Assembly: GCA_002345965.1 (NCBI GenBank)
Contig: DDTF01000031.1
Location: forward strand, 1-44,310
DNA from: Flammeovirgaceae bacterium UBA2371
GTDB taxonomy: Bacteria > Bacteroidota > Bacteroidia > Cytophagales > Cyclobacteriaceae
Direction of reading: 5' to 3'
DNA length: 44,310 nucleotides
Shown: piece after piece, positions 1 to 7,633 of the stretch
Numbering within the stretch: the stretch's first letter is position 1
How the letters are laid out: each line of letters starts with the position of its first letter
Translations under genes and position numbers: made by a program
The notes under the pieces: model-generated
Database searches by the model: none
What the model saw: the letters and a program-made list of their open reading frames with translations, nothing else
Told to the model about the DNA's origin: nothing

Positions 1-1005
1 AGCCAAAATGAAAGATCAATGTGGAGGTACAGGAGTATGCTTCCTGTGCTTGAGGATCGCAATATAGTGTCATTAGGGGAAGGCTGGACACCTTTGCTAA
101 AGGCCAACCGTCTGGCGGATAAATATGAACTCAATGAATTGCTGATAAAAGATGAGTCGGCCAACCCGACTGGGTCTTTTAAAGCACGTGGTTTAAGCAT
201 GGCCGTTTCCAAGGCCAAAGAACTTGGTGTTGAGAGATGCATTGTTCCTACTGCGGGTAATGCAGGAGGTGCGTTAAGTGCTTATTGTGCCAAAGCTGGT
301 ATGCAAGCCATTGTGGTGATGCCTCGCCATACACCTGAGGCATTTAAAAAAGAATGCAGGTACTTTGGTGCAGAATTAATTGAAGTGGATGGCCTCATAA
401 GTGACTGTGCCCGCAAAGTTGCTGAGATTAAATTGAAAACGCCATGTTTTGATGTTTCTACAATGAAGGAGCCCTATCGGCTGGAAGGAAAGAAGACAAT
501 GGGCTATGAAATTGCAGAACAAATGAACTGGACTTTGCCGGATGTGATTCTGTACCCTACTGGTGGAGGAACAGGGCTTATTGGTATGTGGAAGGCATTT
601 CATGAAATGAGGGAGTTGGGTTGGATCACTGGACCTTTTCCAAGAATGATTGCCGTACAGTCTGAAAACTGCAAACCAATATTAGAGGTGTTTGAAGGAA
701 GGTTAGACACTGTTAAAAAATATGTAGGCAATCCCTCCTTTGCCAACGGACTGGCTGTGCCCACGCCTTTCGCAGAAAAAATGATTTTGAATGTGCTTCG
801 TGAATCAAACGGAACAGTGATAGCTATTACTGACGATGAACTCAAAATGGCAATGAAAGAAATTGCTTCGTTGGAAGGTCTTCTGGTTTGTCCTGAAGGG
901 GCTGCACTTTTACCAGCGATGAAAAGTTTGCTGAACAGCGGGATAATTAAAAGGACTGAATCTGTGCTGATGCTAAATACAGGCTCAGCGTATAAGTACT
1001 TATGA
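1..1005 (+). CDS. thrC: Threonine synthase, 5'-truncated by the window edge
   Basis: A PLP-dependent enzyme of fold type II, expected to convert O-phosphohomoserine to threonine in the cytoplasm. The reading frame is open from base 1 (S-Q-N-E-R-S before the first visible Met at base 19), so the real start lies upstream. The N-terminal segment, which often carries a small zinc ribbon in this family, is not visible. Counting from the Met at 19, GEGWTPL (20-26) opens the catalytic domain, the PLP lysine is K55 in TGSFKARG, and the phosphate-binding loop is the TGGGTG stretch in the middle of the protein. The gene is convergent with the next one and overlaps its end by six bases. Related fold-II enzymes cannot be fully excluded, but the WRYR...GEGWTPL opening is characteristic of threonine synthase. 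Confidence 0.87.
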   Translation, partial: SQNERSMWRYRSMLPVLEDRNIVSLGEGWTPLLKANRLADKYELNELLIKDESANPTGSFKARGLSMAVSKAKELGVERCIVPTAGNAGGALSAYCAKAGMQAIVVMPRHTPEAFKKECRYFGAELIEVDGLISDCARKVAEIKLKTPCFDVSTMKEPYRLEGKKTMGYEIAEQMNWTLPDVILYPTGGGTGLIGMWKAFHEMRELGWITGPFPRMIAVQSENCKPILEVFEGRLDTVKKYVGNPSFANGLAVPTPFAEKMILNVLRESNGTVIAITDDELKMAMKEIASLEGLLVCPEGAALLPAMKSLLNSGIIKRTESVLMLNTGSAYKYL

Positions 1006-1398
1006 GTGTAAAATACCTTCTTTGTCCAGTTCTTTGATAAAGGTCATGTTCTCTTCCCGAATGGCGTCTGGAACAAAAAGAAAGCGTTTATCATAAATTT
1101 CTTCACCAACATAATAGCTTACCCAATACTCGTTGTTAAGGTGGAAGACTGCAGGATCGATGGGTTCTATTAATGCGGATTTGTTGGCAGGAATGGTTTG
1201 CAAAAAATGACGAAGTACTGAAGTCTTTTGTTTTTCACCTTCTTTCTCTCCATATCCTTTGCTTGATACAAGTGTATTCTCAATCGGAAATTGATTTTTA
1301 TTGATCAGATAAACTTTCCAGGCACTTTCTTCGCGATCTTCTTTCACTACAGCTATTGTTACATTTTTTACTTCTGGAAATTCGATGTCATTAATCAT
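1000..1398 (-). CDS. Conserved hypothetical protein, 132 aa
   Basis: I do not recognise this protein. It is soluble, acidic to neutral, without signal peptide or membrane segment. It reads as a small mixed alpha/beta domain: an alternating hydrophobic strand near the start (NVTIAVV), a K/E-rich middle, and a strand-rich second half containing EYWVSYYVGEE. It is the last gene of a minus-strand run; its start overlaps the end of the upstream GH113-like gene by 8 bases, which suggests translational coupling. Its 3' end overlaps the convergent threonine synthase gene by 6 bases. The overlap, consistent codon use and lack of a competing frame support it as real. The function is unknown. Confidence 0.7.
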   Translation of the reverse strand: MINDIEFPEVKNVTIAVVKEDREESAWKVYLINKNQFPIENTLVSSKGYGEKEGEKQKTSVLRHFLQTIPANKSALIEPIDPAVFHLNNEYWVSYYVGEEIYDKRFLFVPDAIREENMTFIKELDKEGILHS

Positions 1399-2440
1399 AG
1401 TTATTGCTAAAATTTTTGAATAATATTTCTTCTGCCAGTTTCCCTTGAGGCGTAAAATCTATTTCATGCAGCGCATGTGTGGAGTGGGGATACCATTTCC
1501 AAAAATAGGCTCCGGCCATCCATTGCTTTTCCCAAGCAGATTTAAAAAAAGCCTCATAACATCTTGCCTGAGTTACTGTTGACGATTTTGCCGTTCTGTT
1601 TTCTTGAGGCCATTTCCAGGGTTCGATGGCAGCATCTTCTGTACTCCGGTACCCGATTTCAGTAAAGATTACAGGTTTTTTGTATTTTTTATGAATTTTT
1701 TCTACTGATTCTAAATGACTAGACCAGCTGCTGATCAGTTCCTCAGTAGTTGGATTGTTGATTTTTGCTAAGGAAAAATAAGCTTGAATTCCAATGTAAT
1801 CGAGAGCGTCCCAAAACTTTATATTCTGATATTCTTGATTAAAGTTGGCAGCGTAAGTTAGTTTGCCGGAGTAGACTTTACGTATTTCCTGAATAAGAAT
1901 TCTCCACTGTTGTTCATGCGAAGAGGCAATGGACAGCTCGGTGCCGATACAAAATATTTCAATGTGATTGGTTTCAGCCAGTTGTGCATAGTGAACAATG
2001 AATTTTCGATAGTTGGCGAACCACTCTTCCCAACTTTTATCATCGATCATTTTGACTTCTCCCGGCCAGCTGTTTCTGATCCAAAGATGAGGTTTCAGTA
2101 AGGTTCTGATATTGGACTTTCTTGCCAGCTTGGTAGTTTCCGAAATGCCTTCATCTGATTCTCCCCACCAGGCGTGATTGCTATGGGTATTCATTGTAAT
2201 GACTGGGTCGCTGGGACTACTTTGCCAGGCGAAAGGGGTTTGAGAGATCCAATCGATATTATTTTTTAGGAGTGGAATGAATTGGTTTTCGGTTACAATT
2301 TGTCGCCCTCCAACCCAGCATACTCCTCGTTGCTTATGCTCTTTGGGTGAGTCCGAGTTTTCATGGAATGGTATTGCAAATCTGGCAAGCAAGCCAAAAG
2401 AAACTAATGCTGATCCGAAAAGTAGGAGTTTAAACTTCAC
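1391..2440 (-). CDS. GH113-like glycoside hydrolase with N-terminal membrane anchor
   Basis: Predicted TIM-barrel glycosidase resembling family GH113, whose characterised members are endo-beta-1,4-mannanases. An uncleaved anchor or signal peptide covers about residues 3-24, so the enzyme should lie outside the inner membrane. The barrel begins near G39 (GVCWVGG). HTHSNHAWW-like aromatic and histidine residues around 84-92 would line the active site. The expected acid/base is E168 in GTELS at the end of strand 4, and the expected nucleophile is E261 in FTEIGYRS at the end of strand 7. Length (349 aa) fits a single-domain enzyme. The gene starts 4 bases after lipB and overlaps the following unknown gene by 8 bases. 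The fold and catalytic pair are visible; the mannan substrate is only inferred from the family. Confidence 0.8.
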   Translation of the reverse strand: MKFKLLLFGSALVSFGLLARFAIPFHENSDSPKEHKQRGVCWVGGRQIVTENQFIPLLKNNIDWISQTPFAWQSSPSDPVITMNTHSNHAWWGESDEGISETTKLARKSNIRTLLKPHLWIRNSWPGEVKMIDDKSWEEWFANYRKFIVHYAQLAETNHIEIFCIGTELSIASSHEQQWRILIQEIRKVYSGKLTYAANFNQEYQNIKFWDALDYIGIQAYFSLAKINNPTTEELISSWSSHLESVEKIHKKYKKPVIFTEIGYRSTEDAAIEPWKWPQENRTAKSSTVTQARCYEAFFKSAWEKQWMAGAYFWKWYPHSTHALHEIDFTPQGKLAEEILFKNFSNNYD

Positions 2441-2444
2441 TAAC

Positions 2445-3164
2445 TCAATTTACGATCTCCATTTGAAAAAGCGATGTAATATTTTTGAGAAGTGATGCTT
2501 TTACCAAACGTAAATCCTGTGGGCTCCCTAATTCGAATTCCATGGAGGTGACAGCTTTGTCATCTATTCCACAGGGTACGATATGTTTAAAATAGCTCAA
2601 GTCGGTATTTACATTAAATGCTAACCCATGCAACGTCACCCATCTGCTTGTTTTCACGCCCAAGGCGCATATTTTCCTGCTTTTTTCTGTGTTATCAGGA
2701 TCAATCCATGCTCCAGTAAGTCCTTTTATTCTTCCTGCTTCAATTCCGTACTCTCGTAATGTTTGGATTACTGCTTCCTCTAACAGCCGCATGTATTGGT
2801 GAATGTCAGTGAAGAAATTTTCCATGTCGATCACAGGATAAACAACAATCTGACCGGGTCCATGATAAGTAATGTCCCCGCCACGATTAATATGAAAGTA
2901 ACTGGCATTGATGGTGTAAAGTTTATCCTTGGGCACCAACAGATTATTTTCGTCTCCACTTTTACCAAGTGTAAAAACATGAGGGTGCTCACAAAAAATC
3001 AGGTAATTAGGAGTTATCTCCTGCTGATCATCGGCAATATCTCTATTCCCTTTTTTAATTTTGAGAATTTGATCGAATAACTCAGTTTGATAATTCCAGG
3101 CTTCGGAATATTCCTTGAGACCTAAATCAATAAATTGTGTTTTTCGATTTATTCGTGGATTCAC
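2445..3164 (-). CDS. lipB: Octanoyl-[acyl-carrier-protein]:protein N-octanoyltransferase LipB (GTG start)
   Basis: Transfers octanoyl groups from ACP to lipoyl domains of 2-oxoacid dehydrogenases and the glycine cleavage H protein, the first step of endogenous lipoate synthesis. The signature RGGDITYHGPGQ is at residues 94-105. The catalytic lysine is K164 in KICALGVK, and the acyl-thioester cysteine is C198 in VPCGIDD. The 239-residue length is usual for the family. The start codon is GTG and overlaps the stop of the upstream isomerase gene in a 4-base GTGA arrangement. This fixes the start and implies translational coupling. The gene belongs to the minus-strand run that begins with the PGI/PMI gene. 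Confidence 0.95.
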   Translation of the reverse strand: MNPRINRKTQFIDLGLKEYSEAWNYQTELFDQILKIKKGNRDIADDQQEITPNYLIFCEHPHVFTLGKSGDENNLLVPKDKLYTINASYFHINRGGDITYHGPGQIVVYPVIDMENFFTDIHQYMRLLEEAVIQTLREYGIEAGRIKGLTGAWIDPDNTEKSRKICALGVKTSRWVTLHGLAFNVNTDLSYFKHIVPCGIDDKAVTSMEFELGSPQDLRLVKASLLKNITSLFQMEIVN

Positions 3165-4159
3165 TTTATCTTTTCTAGTTCACCTTTGATATAGGTGATA
3201 ACATCAACAGGGTCTGGATCAACGTTGTTTTCTTTTGCCACGTAGTAAGATATCCAATCCGTAAGGTGAATCAGATGGAAGTATTGTTCAAGAAGTGAAG
3301 CACCCTCTGCCACAATGTCTATGATTGGATTGGATTTCTTCTCAAATACCTCACGACAAATTTCCATTCGCTTTTCCACCCTCACATGGTCGTGATCGGT
3401 ATATAGGTAGATAACCTGACACTGAGATAACACATTGGCTGGATTAACCCAACCTACAATTTCATTATGGTTCATTTCAGGGAATGTATTCACATGAGCC
3501 AAATGCTTAGCATTTTCATTAAGCTGATTTTGAAAGCGCACAGCCATGGCTTCAAGTCGTCCGTCACAATAAATGATTGGGAGTTTACCAGTGATTTTTC
3601 TGGCAATTAATTCAGCCTGCGCCTGAATAGCCTTTTCTCCCCGATCAAGGTATTCAATGGCGTTTTGAGTTTCTTTTATAAAAGCTGCTCCAATGTGGTT
3701 GGTATGGTACAAGGCGTAGAGCAACGAAATCATGGAATAACCCAACATGGCTCTTGGGCTAGACGAACCAGCGGGCATCTGAATATAGTGGAGGTTATAC
3801 TCTTTAGCTACCTCGAGCATTTTGCCCCCCGAGGTGATACAGATAATATGAGCTCGTTTCAATAAAGCCTTTTGTATGGCTGCTAGTGTTTCCTCTGTGT
3901 TGCCACTGTATGAACAAGCTATGAAAAGCGTATGAGGGCTCACGAATTGCGGAATATTGTACCCCTTGTTGACCGAAATGGGTATTGGAATCCTGCCAAA
4001 AGTAAGCGATTCGATAAGGTTGGCTCCGATACCCGATCCTCCCATACCCGAGATAAGAATATTCCGAATATCACTCCCTGGCCTTACTAAATCTACGGCT
4101 TCACCAATGCGTAGGGCATCTGCAAGTTGAAGTGTAAAGCCCTCTATCAATTTTTTCAT
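3161..4159 (-). CDS. Bifunctional phosphoglucose/phosphomannose isomerase (SIS fold)
   Basis: A double-SIS-domain sugar-phosphate isomerase of the small PGI/PMI type, interconverting glucose-6-P or mannose-6-P with fructose-6-P. Numbered from the Met at 4159, the phosphosugar loop is ISGMGGSGIG (36-45), followed by SYSGNTEET (83-91) and PRAMLGYS (135-142). The NHNE motif (230-233) carries the likely catalytic glutamate. I chose the start at 4159 because it gives the usual 332-residue length, is preceded by an AGGA-like stretch, and avoids overlap with yraN. An in-frame ATG at 4195 would overlap the yraN start codon. It appears to be the first gene of the four-gene minus-strand run, divergent from yraN with only 34 bases between them. 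Confidence 0.88.
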   Translation of the reverse strand: MKKLIEGFTLQLADALRIGEAVDLVRPGSDIRNILISGMGGSGIGANLIESLTFGRIPIPISVNKGYNIPQFVSPHTLFIACSYSGNTEETLAAIQKALLKRAHIICITSGGKMLEVAKEYNLHYIQMPAGSSSPRAMLGYSMISLLYALYHTNHIGAAFIKETQNAIEYLDRGEKAIQAQAELIARKITGKLPIIYCDGRLEAMAVRFQNQLNENAKHLAHVNTFPEMNHNEIVGWVNPANVLSQCQVIYLYTDHDHVRVEKRMEICREVFEKKSNPIIDIVAEGASLLEQYFHLIHLTDWISYYVAKENNVDPDPVDVITYIKGELEKIK

Positions 4160-4193
4160 TTCTCTTCCTAACTTAAGCTTCAAATGTAGCTGC

Positions 4194-4547
4194 ATGACAG
4201 ATAAAATCAAAAGAGGAAATGAGGGTGAAAATTTGGCAGCAGCCTTTTTAGTACAAAAAGGTTATAAGATAAGGGCGCGCAACTACAGGTATAAACGCTC
4301 TGAAATTGATTTGATTGTGGAAAAGGACGGCTGGCTGATTTTTGTAGAAGTAAAAACCAGAAGTTCTGTCGCTTTTGGCTATCCCGAAGAGTTTGTTGAT
4401 GAGAAGAAGGCTGAAAAGATAATGGAAGGAGCGGATCACTATTTGATTGAGGTAGATTGGAATTCCAATGTTCGCTATGACATTATTTCCATCACCTTAA
4501 AAAATGGAACTCATGAGATCGTTCATCTTGAAGATGCCATTCACTGA
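4194..4547 (+). CDS. yraN: UPF0102/YraN family nuclease-like protein
   Basis: A small PD-(D/E)XK-fold protein of the widely conserved UPF0102 family, whose cellular role is poorly defined; links to DNA repair or RNase HII neighbourhoods are known elsewhere. The restriction-nuclease-like core is visible: the RGNEGE opening (7-12), D39 in SEIDLI, then E52-x-K54 in FVEVKTR, and a C-terminal RYDIISI strand. The 117-residue length matches the family. It is divergent from the isomerase gene and convergent with the following MORN-like gene, overlapping its end by 7 bases. No promoter was recognised in the 34-base divergent gap. Confidence 0.92.
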   Translation: MTDKIKRGNEGENLAAAFLVQKGYKIRARNYRYKRSEIDLIVEKDGWLIFVEVKTRSSVAFGYPEEFVDEKKAEKIMEGADHYLIEVDWNSNVRYDIISITLKNGTHEIVHLEDAIH

Positions 4548-5374
4548 CCTTTGCGGTTGATGTAGACCTCTTTTCCCTTCTCATTCCATTCACTGCGAAC
4601 AAAGGGAGTGAGTTGGTGATCAAATGGGTCTTCAGGAAAAATAATGATCTTTTTCCGTCTGCCTGTATCGTAATTCTCAATCCACTCACCCACCTTATTG
4701 TCCCATTTGTATTCCCCTGTAACAGCTATTGTTCCGTTTTCGTGGAATTGGTAGTAGTAGCCTTCCCGTTCACCAAATTCAATTGGAATGATTTCTTTAA
4801 TTTTTGTTCGCTCCACGGGATCGTAGTATACAATCAGAGATTCCTTGGGCCAGCCCTTGTAATACTTTTCCTTGTCTACTAATAAACTTTGTCTGTCGTA
4901 TTGCATCCAGCGGCCATGTTTGGTGCCTTTGTAATAGATGCCTTCTTCCAGTAATAGATCACCTTGCATTTTTCTGTAGGGTCCATGCAATAGCACCCCT
5001 TTAGAAGGGTCATAGTTATTGGATTTTCTAATTTCCCTTCGAGTAAAATCATACCAGTAAATGTCTCTTACAAACCGGTTTGGCTTGTCAGGAGTCTTGA
5101 GATAATAGAATAATTCTACTGTTACCCTGTCGCCATATCCCTTACGGGTAAATCCCTTTTTGGTCTTTATACCGTAAAATACTTTTTTCTTGGGTTTTTT
5201 CTTTTTGGTAACGATAGGCTCATCAATTTCTTCATCCAATTCCAACAGTTTGAAGGGTTTGTCGGTGTCAAAAGTAAATTGACCTTCCACAATGCGCGCC
5301 TCCTGTCCGGGTTGACTGAATGCCAAAAGTGGAAGCAAAATGCCAATAACTGAAAATAAAAAGGGGGATTTCAT
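4541..5374 (-). CDS. Exported protein with degenerate MORN-like repeats
   Basis: A signal peptide (about residues 1-20, ending LLAFSQ) sends this 277-residue protein to the periplasm or outer membrane. A lysine-rich low-complexity stretch (about 57-66, alternating K and P) precedes the body. The second half has repeated short elements of the YwqK/MORN-variant type, such as LLHGPYRKMQGDLLLEEGIYYKGTK-like strands (about 130-155), KHGRWMQY, and GTIAVTGEYKWDNKVGEW. These usually form a twisted beta sheet. Related repeats occur in proteins loosely labelled toxin-antitoxin YwqK, but nothing here supports a toxin pair. Its 3' end overlaps the convergent yraN gene by 7 bases. Function is unknown. Confidence 0.75.
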   Translation of the reverse strand: MKSPFLFSVIGILLPLLAFSQPGQEARIVEGQFTFDTDKPFKLLELDEEIDEPIVTKKKKPKKKVFYGIKTKKGFTRKGYGDRVTVELFYYLKTPDKPNRFVRDIYWYDFTRREIRKSNNYDPSKGVLLHGPYRKMQGDLLLEEGIYYKGTKHGRWMQYDRQSLLVDKEKYYKGWPKESLIVYYDPVERTKIKEIIPIEFGEREGYYYQFHENGTIAVTGEYKWDNKVGEWIENYDTGRRKKIIIFPEDPFDHQLTPFVRSEWNEKGKEVYINRKGQ

Positions 5375-5438
5375 TTAAACTTAATTTCTCTACCCGATTG
5401 GAGAACGAAGTTAATAAAAAAATATTCTTATGTTCTTC

Positions 5439-5472
5439 AAAAAAAAAGGTCTGCATTTGAAGCAGACCTTTT
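5439..5472 (-). terminator. Intrinsic terminator of htpG
   Basis: Read on the minus strand just after the htpG stop codon, AAGGTCTGC and GCAGACCTT form a stem of about nine pairs around a short TTCAAAT loop. It is followed by an uninterrupted run of about eight T. It lies 18 bases after the stop at 5490 and before the start of the MORN-like gene, so it separates the two transcripts. Confidence 0.88.
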
Positions 5473-5489
5473 ATCCATGTGATTAATGA

Positions 5490-7382
5490 TTATGATACCA
5501 GCTCTACACTTCTTTTTATAAATCGGGTAAGGTCAGCGCCAGTCAACATATTTTGCGAAAGCAGGGCAAGATCGTAAGCTTGTTTTGCCAATTTAACCTT
5601 TTGATCTTCAGTTTCTGCCTTCAATACTTTTTGGATTACATTGTGATTGGCGTTGACTGCTACGTTGTAGCTATCAGGCATACTGCCCATAAAGGGCATT
5701 CCACCACCGCCAGTTTTGGCCATGTCTTTCATTCTCCTCATCCATTCACTCATGGTAACGGTGACGGGCAATTCTGCTGGCGACATGGACTCCACAGCAA
5801 GCGTCATGGCTTTGTTATTAATGGCTTTTTCAAAAATTTCCTTAATCTGTTCTTCCTCCTCTTTTGAAAGCACGCTATCAATTTTTTCATCTTTAGCAAT
5901 CAGCTTATCTATAGTATCGCTGTCTACTCGCTTAAGCTGTGTGTTTTCAAATTTCTGTTCAAGGTTGCTTATGAAATGACTATCCAATACACCATCCATT
6001 AACAGCACATCGTAATACTTGTCTTTGGCCATTTGAATGTAAGTATCCTGTTTGCCAGCATCTGATGAGTAGAGATAAACGACTTGCTTGTCTTTGTCTG
6101 TTTGGTTGTCCTTTACTTTGTCTTTGTATTCATTGAAAGTAAAATAAGAACCATCTACGTTTTTCAACAATGCAAAGTCTTTTGCCTTTTCATAGAACTT
6201 CTCATCGCTGATCATTCCGTATTTCACAAAAATATTGATATCATCCCACTTCTTTTCGAACTCTTTGCGATCTGCTTTGAACATCTCACTGAGTTTGTCA
6301 GCTACTTTTTTGGTAATGTGTTGACTGATCTTCTTTACGCTGGAATCGGACTGTAAATAGCTTCTTGAAACATTAAGCGGGATATCGGGTGAATCCAGTA
6401 CACCATGCAATAGCATCAGGAAATCAGGAACAACATCCTTTACTTCATCGGTAATAAAAACCTGGCGAGAATACAGTTGTATTTTATTTTTCTGAAGCTC
6501 AAAGTCATTCTTTACTTTAGGGAAGTATAGAATTCCTGTAAGGTTGAATGGGTAATCTACGTTGAGGTGAATCCAGAAAAGAGGATCTTCAGAAAACGGA
6601 TAAAGCTCTTTGTAGAATTTCAAATAATCTTCATCCTTGAGATCTTTAGGAGACTTTGCCCAAAGTGGAGAAGGATTGTTGATGATTCTGTCAACTTTAA
6701 CCGATTTGAATTTGGGTTTGCCCTCTTTGTCTTCACCATCGGGCACACTTTCTTCTTTGGTTCCGAATTTTATTTCTACAGGCAAAAACTTGCAGTATTT
6801 TTCAAGGATACCTTTAATTCTGAACTCATCTAAAAACTCCTCAGAGTCTTTGTTGATGTGAAGGATGATGTCGGTTCCTCTTTCTTTTTTTGTAGCCGGC
6901 TCAATTGAAAATTCGGTAGAACCATCACAGGTCCACTTGGCTGCCTCTGTTTCACCAGCAGTGTAAGAGCGCGAAATGATTTCTACATTTTCGGCCACCA
7001 TAAATGCCGAGTAGAATCCCAATCCAAACTTTCCAATGATGTCTTTTGCGTCTCCTTTGTCTTTGAATTTTTCAACGAATTCGGTAGCTCCGGAGAATGC
7101 GATCTGGTTGATGTATTTCTTTATTTCTTCCGCGGTCATTCCAATACCGCGGTCGCTAACTGTAATTGTTTTCTTCTTTTTATCAAAACTGACCTCTATA
7201 CGCGTTTCACCTAGTTCTTCTTTAAACTCACCCAATGATGCCAGTTTTTTGATTTTTTGAGTAGCATCAACTGCGTTACTCACTAATTCCCGCAGAAAGA
7301 TCTCATGATCTGAGTAGAGAAATTTCTTGATAATGGGGAATATATTTTCGGTATGAATAGAAATGGTACCTTTTTCCTGCAT
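5490..7382 (-). CDS. htpG: Molecular chaperone HtpG (Hsp90 family)
   Basis: Cytosolic ATP-dependent chaperone. The N-terminal GHKL ATPase contains the canonical elements: E32 and N36 in FLRELVSNAVDA, D77 in SDRGIGMT, and KFGLGFYSAFM (118-128). The middle domain and C-terminal dimerisation domain follow, and the 630-residue length is normal for bacterial Hsp90. A short glycine- and methionine-rich insert (TGGGGMPFMG, near residues 555-565) lies in the C-terminal domain; it is also seen in Bacteroidota homologues as far as I recall. The gene is monocistronic: a terminator follows it, and a 247-base divergent gap precedes it. No heat-shock operator such as CIRCE was recognised in that gap. Confidence 0.97.
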   Translation of the reverse strand: MQEKGTISIHTENIFPIIKKFLYSDHEIFLRELVSNAVDATQKIKKLASLGEFKEELGETRIEVSFDKKKKTITVSDRGIGMTAEEIKKYINQIAFSGATEFVEKFKDKGDAKDIIGKFGLGFYSAFMVAENVEIISRSYTAGETEAAKWTCDGSTEFSIEPATKKERGTDIILHINKDSEEFLDEFRIKGILEKYCKFLPVEIKFGTKEESVPDGEDKEGKPKFKSVKVDRIINNPSPLWAKSPKDLKDEDYLKFYKELYPFSEDPLFWIHLNVDYPFNLTGILYFPKVKNDFELQKNKIQLYSRQVFITDEVKDVVPDFLMLLHGVLDSPDIPLNVSRSYLQSDSSVKKISQHITKKVADKLSEMFKADRKEFEKKWDDINIFVKYGMISDEKFYEKAKDFALLKNVDGSYFTFNEYKDKVKDNQTDKDKQVVYLYSSDAGKQDTYIQMAKDKYYDVLLMDGVLDSHFISNLEQKFENTQLKRVDSDTIDKLIAKDEKIDSVLSKEEEEQIKEIFEKAINNKAMTLAVESMSPAELPVTVTMSEWMRRMKDMAKTGGGGMPFMGSMPDSYNVAVNANHNVIQKVLKAETEDQKVKLAKQAYDLALLSQNMLTGADLTRFIKRSVELVS

Positions 7383-7603
7383 GACTCGTTAGTTGTTTAA
7401 ATGAAGCAGTTATTCCAAATATTATTCCATTCACATAAAAGGTGACAGGATGGCAGATATTTTGGGCTTTTAATAATTTACCTACTATTTGGCATAACGT
7501 CCAAATTGCCTTTTGCTTATACGCGTCTCAAAAGCATAAACAGCAAAACTCCCCCACTCTCCTAATGGCTGTTTTGGAGGTGAGTGTTCTCCCTTAAAAT
7601 TTC

Positions 7604-7633
7604 TTTGTTTACTTTCCATTTGAAATATCTTGG
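7604..7633 (+). promoter_or_regulatory. Possible promoter of the GT-C-like gene
   Basis: TTTG at 7604-7607 is followed after 18 bases by TATCTTGG at 7626-7633, one mismatch from the Bacteroidota -7 element TAnnTTTG. The 18-base spacing equals that of the HU promoter in this window. Transcription would begin near 7638-7640, which would leave almost no leader before the GTG at 7642. This is inferred from pattern only. The rest of the 7383-7629 gap contains an AAACAGC/GCTGTTT inverted repeat (about 7538-7575) of unknown meaning. Confidence 0.3.

Noticed and set aside
4541..5374. YwqK-like toxin-antitoxin module
   Set aside because: No small partner gene is adjacent, and the protein has an export signal; only the MORN-like repeats match.
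7383..7629. CIRCE or other heat-shock operator upstream of htpG
   Set aside because: No 9-base inverted repeat with the CIRCE consensus is visible; the AAACAGC/GCTGTTT repeat has an uncertain role.
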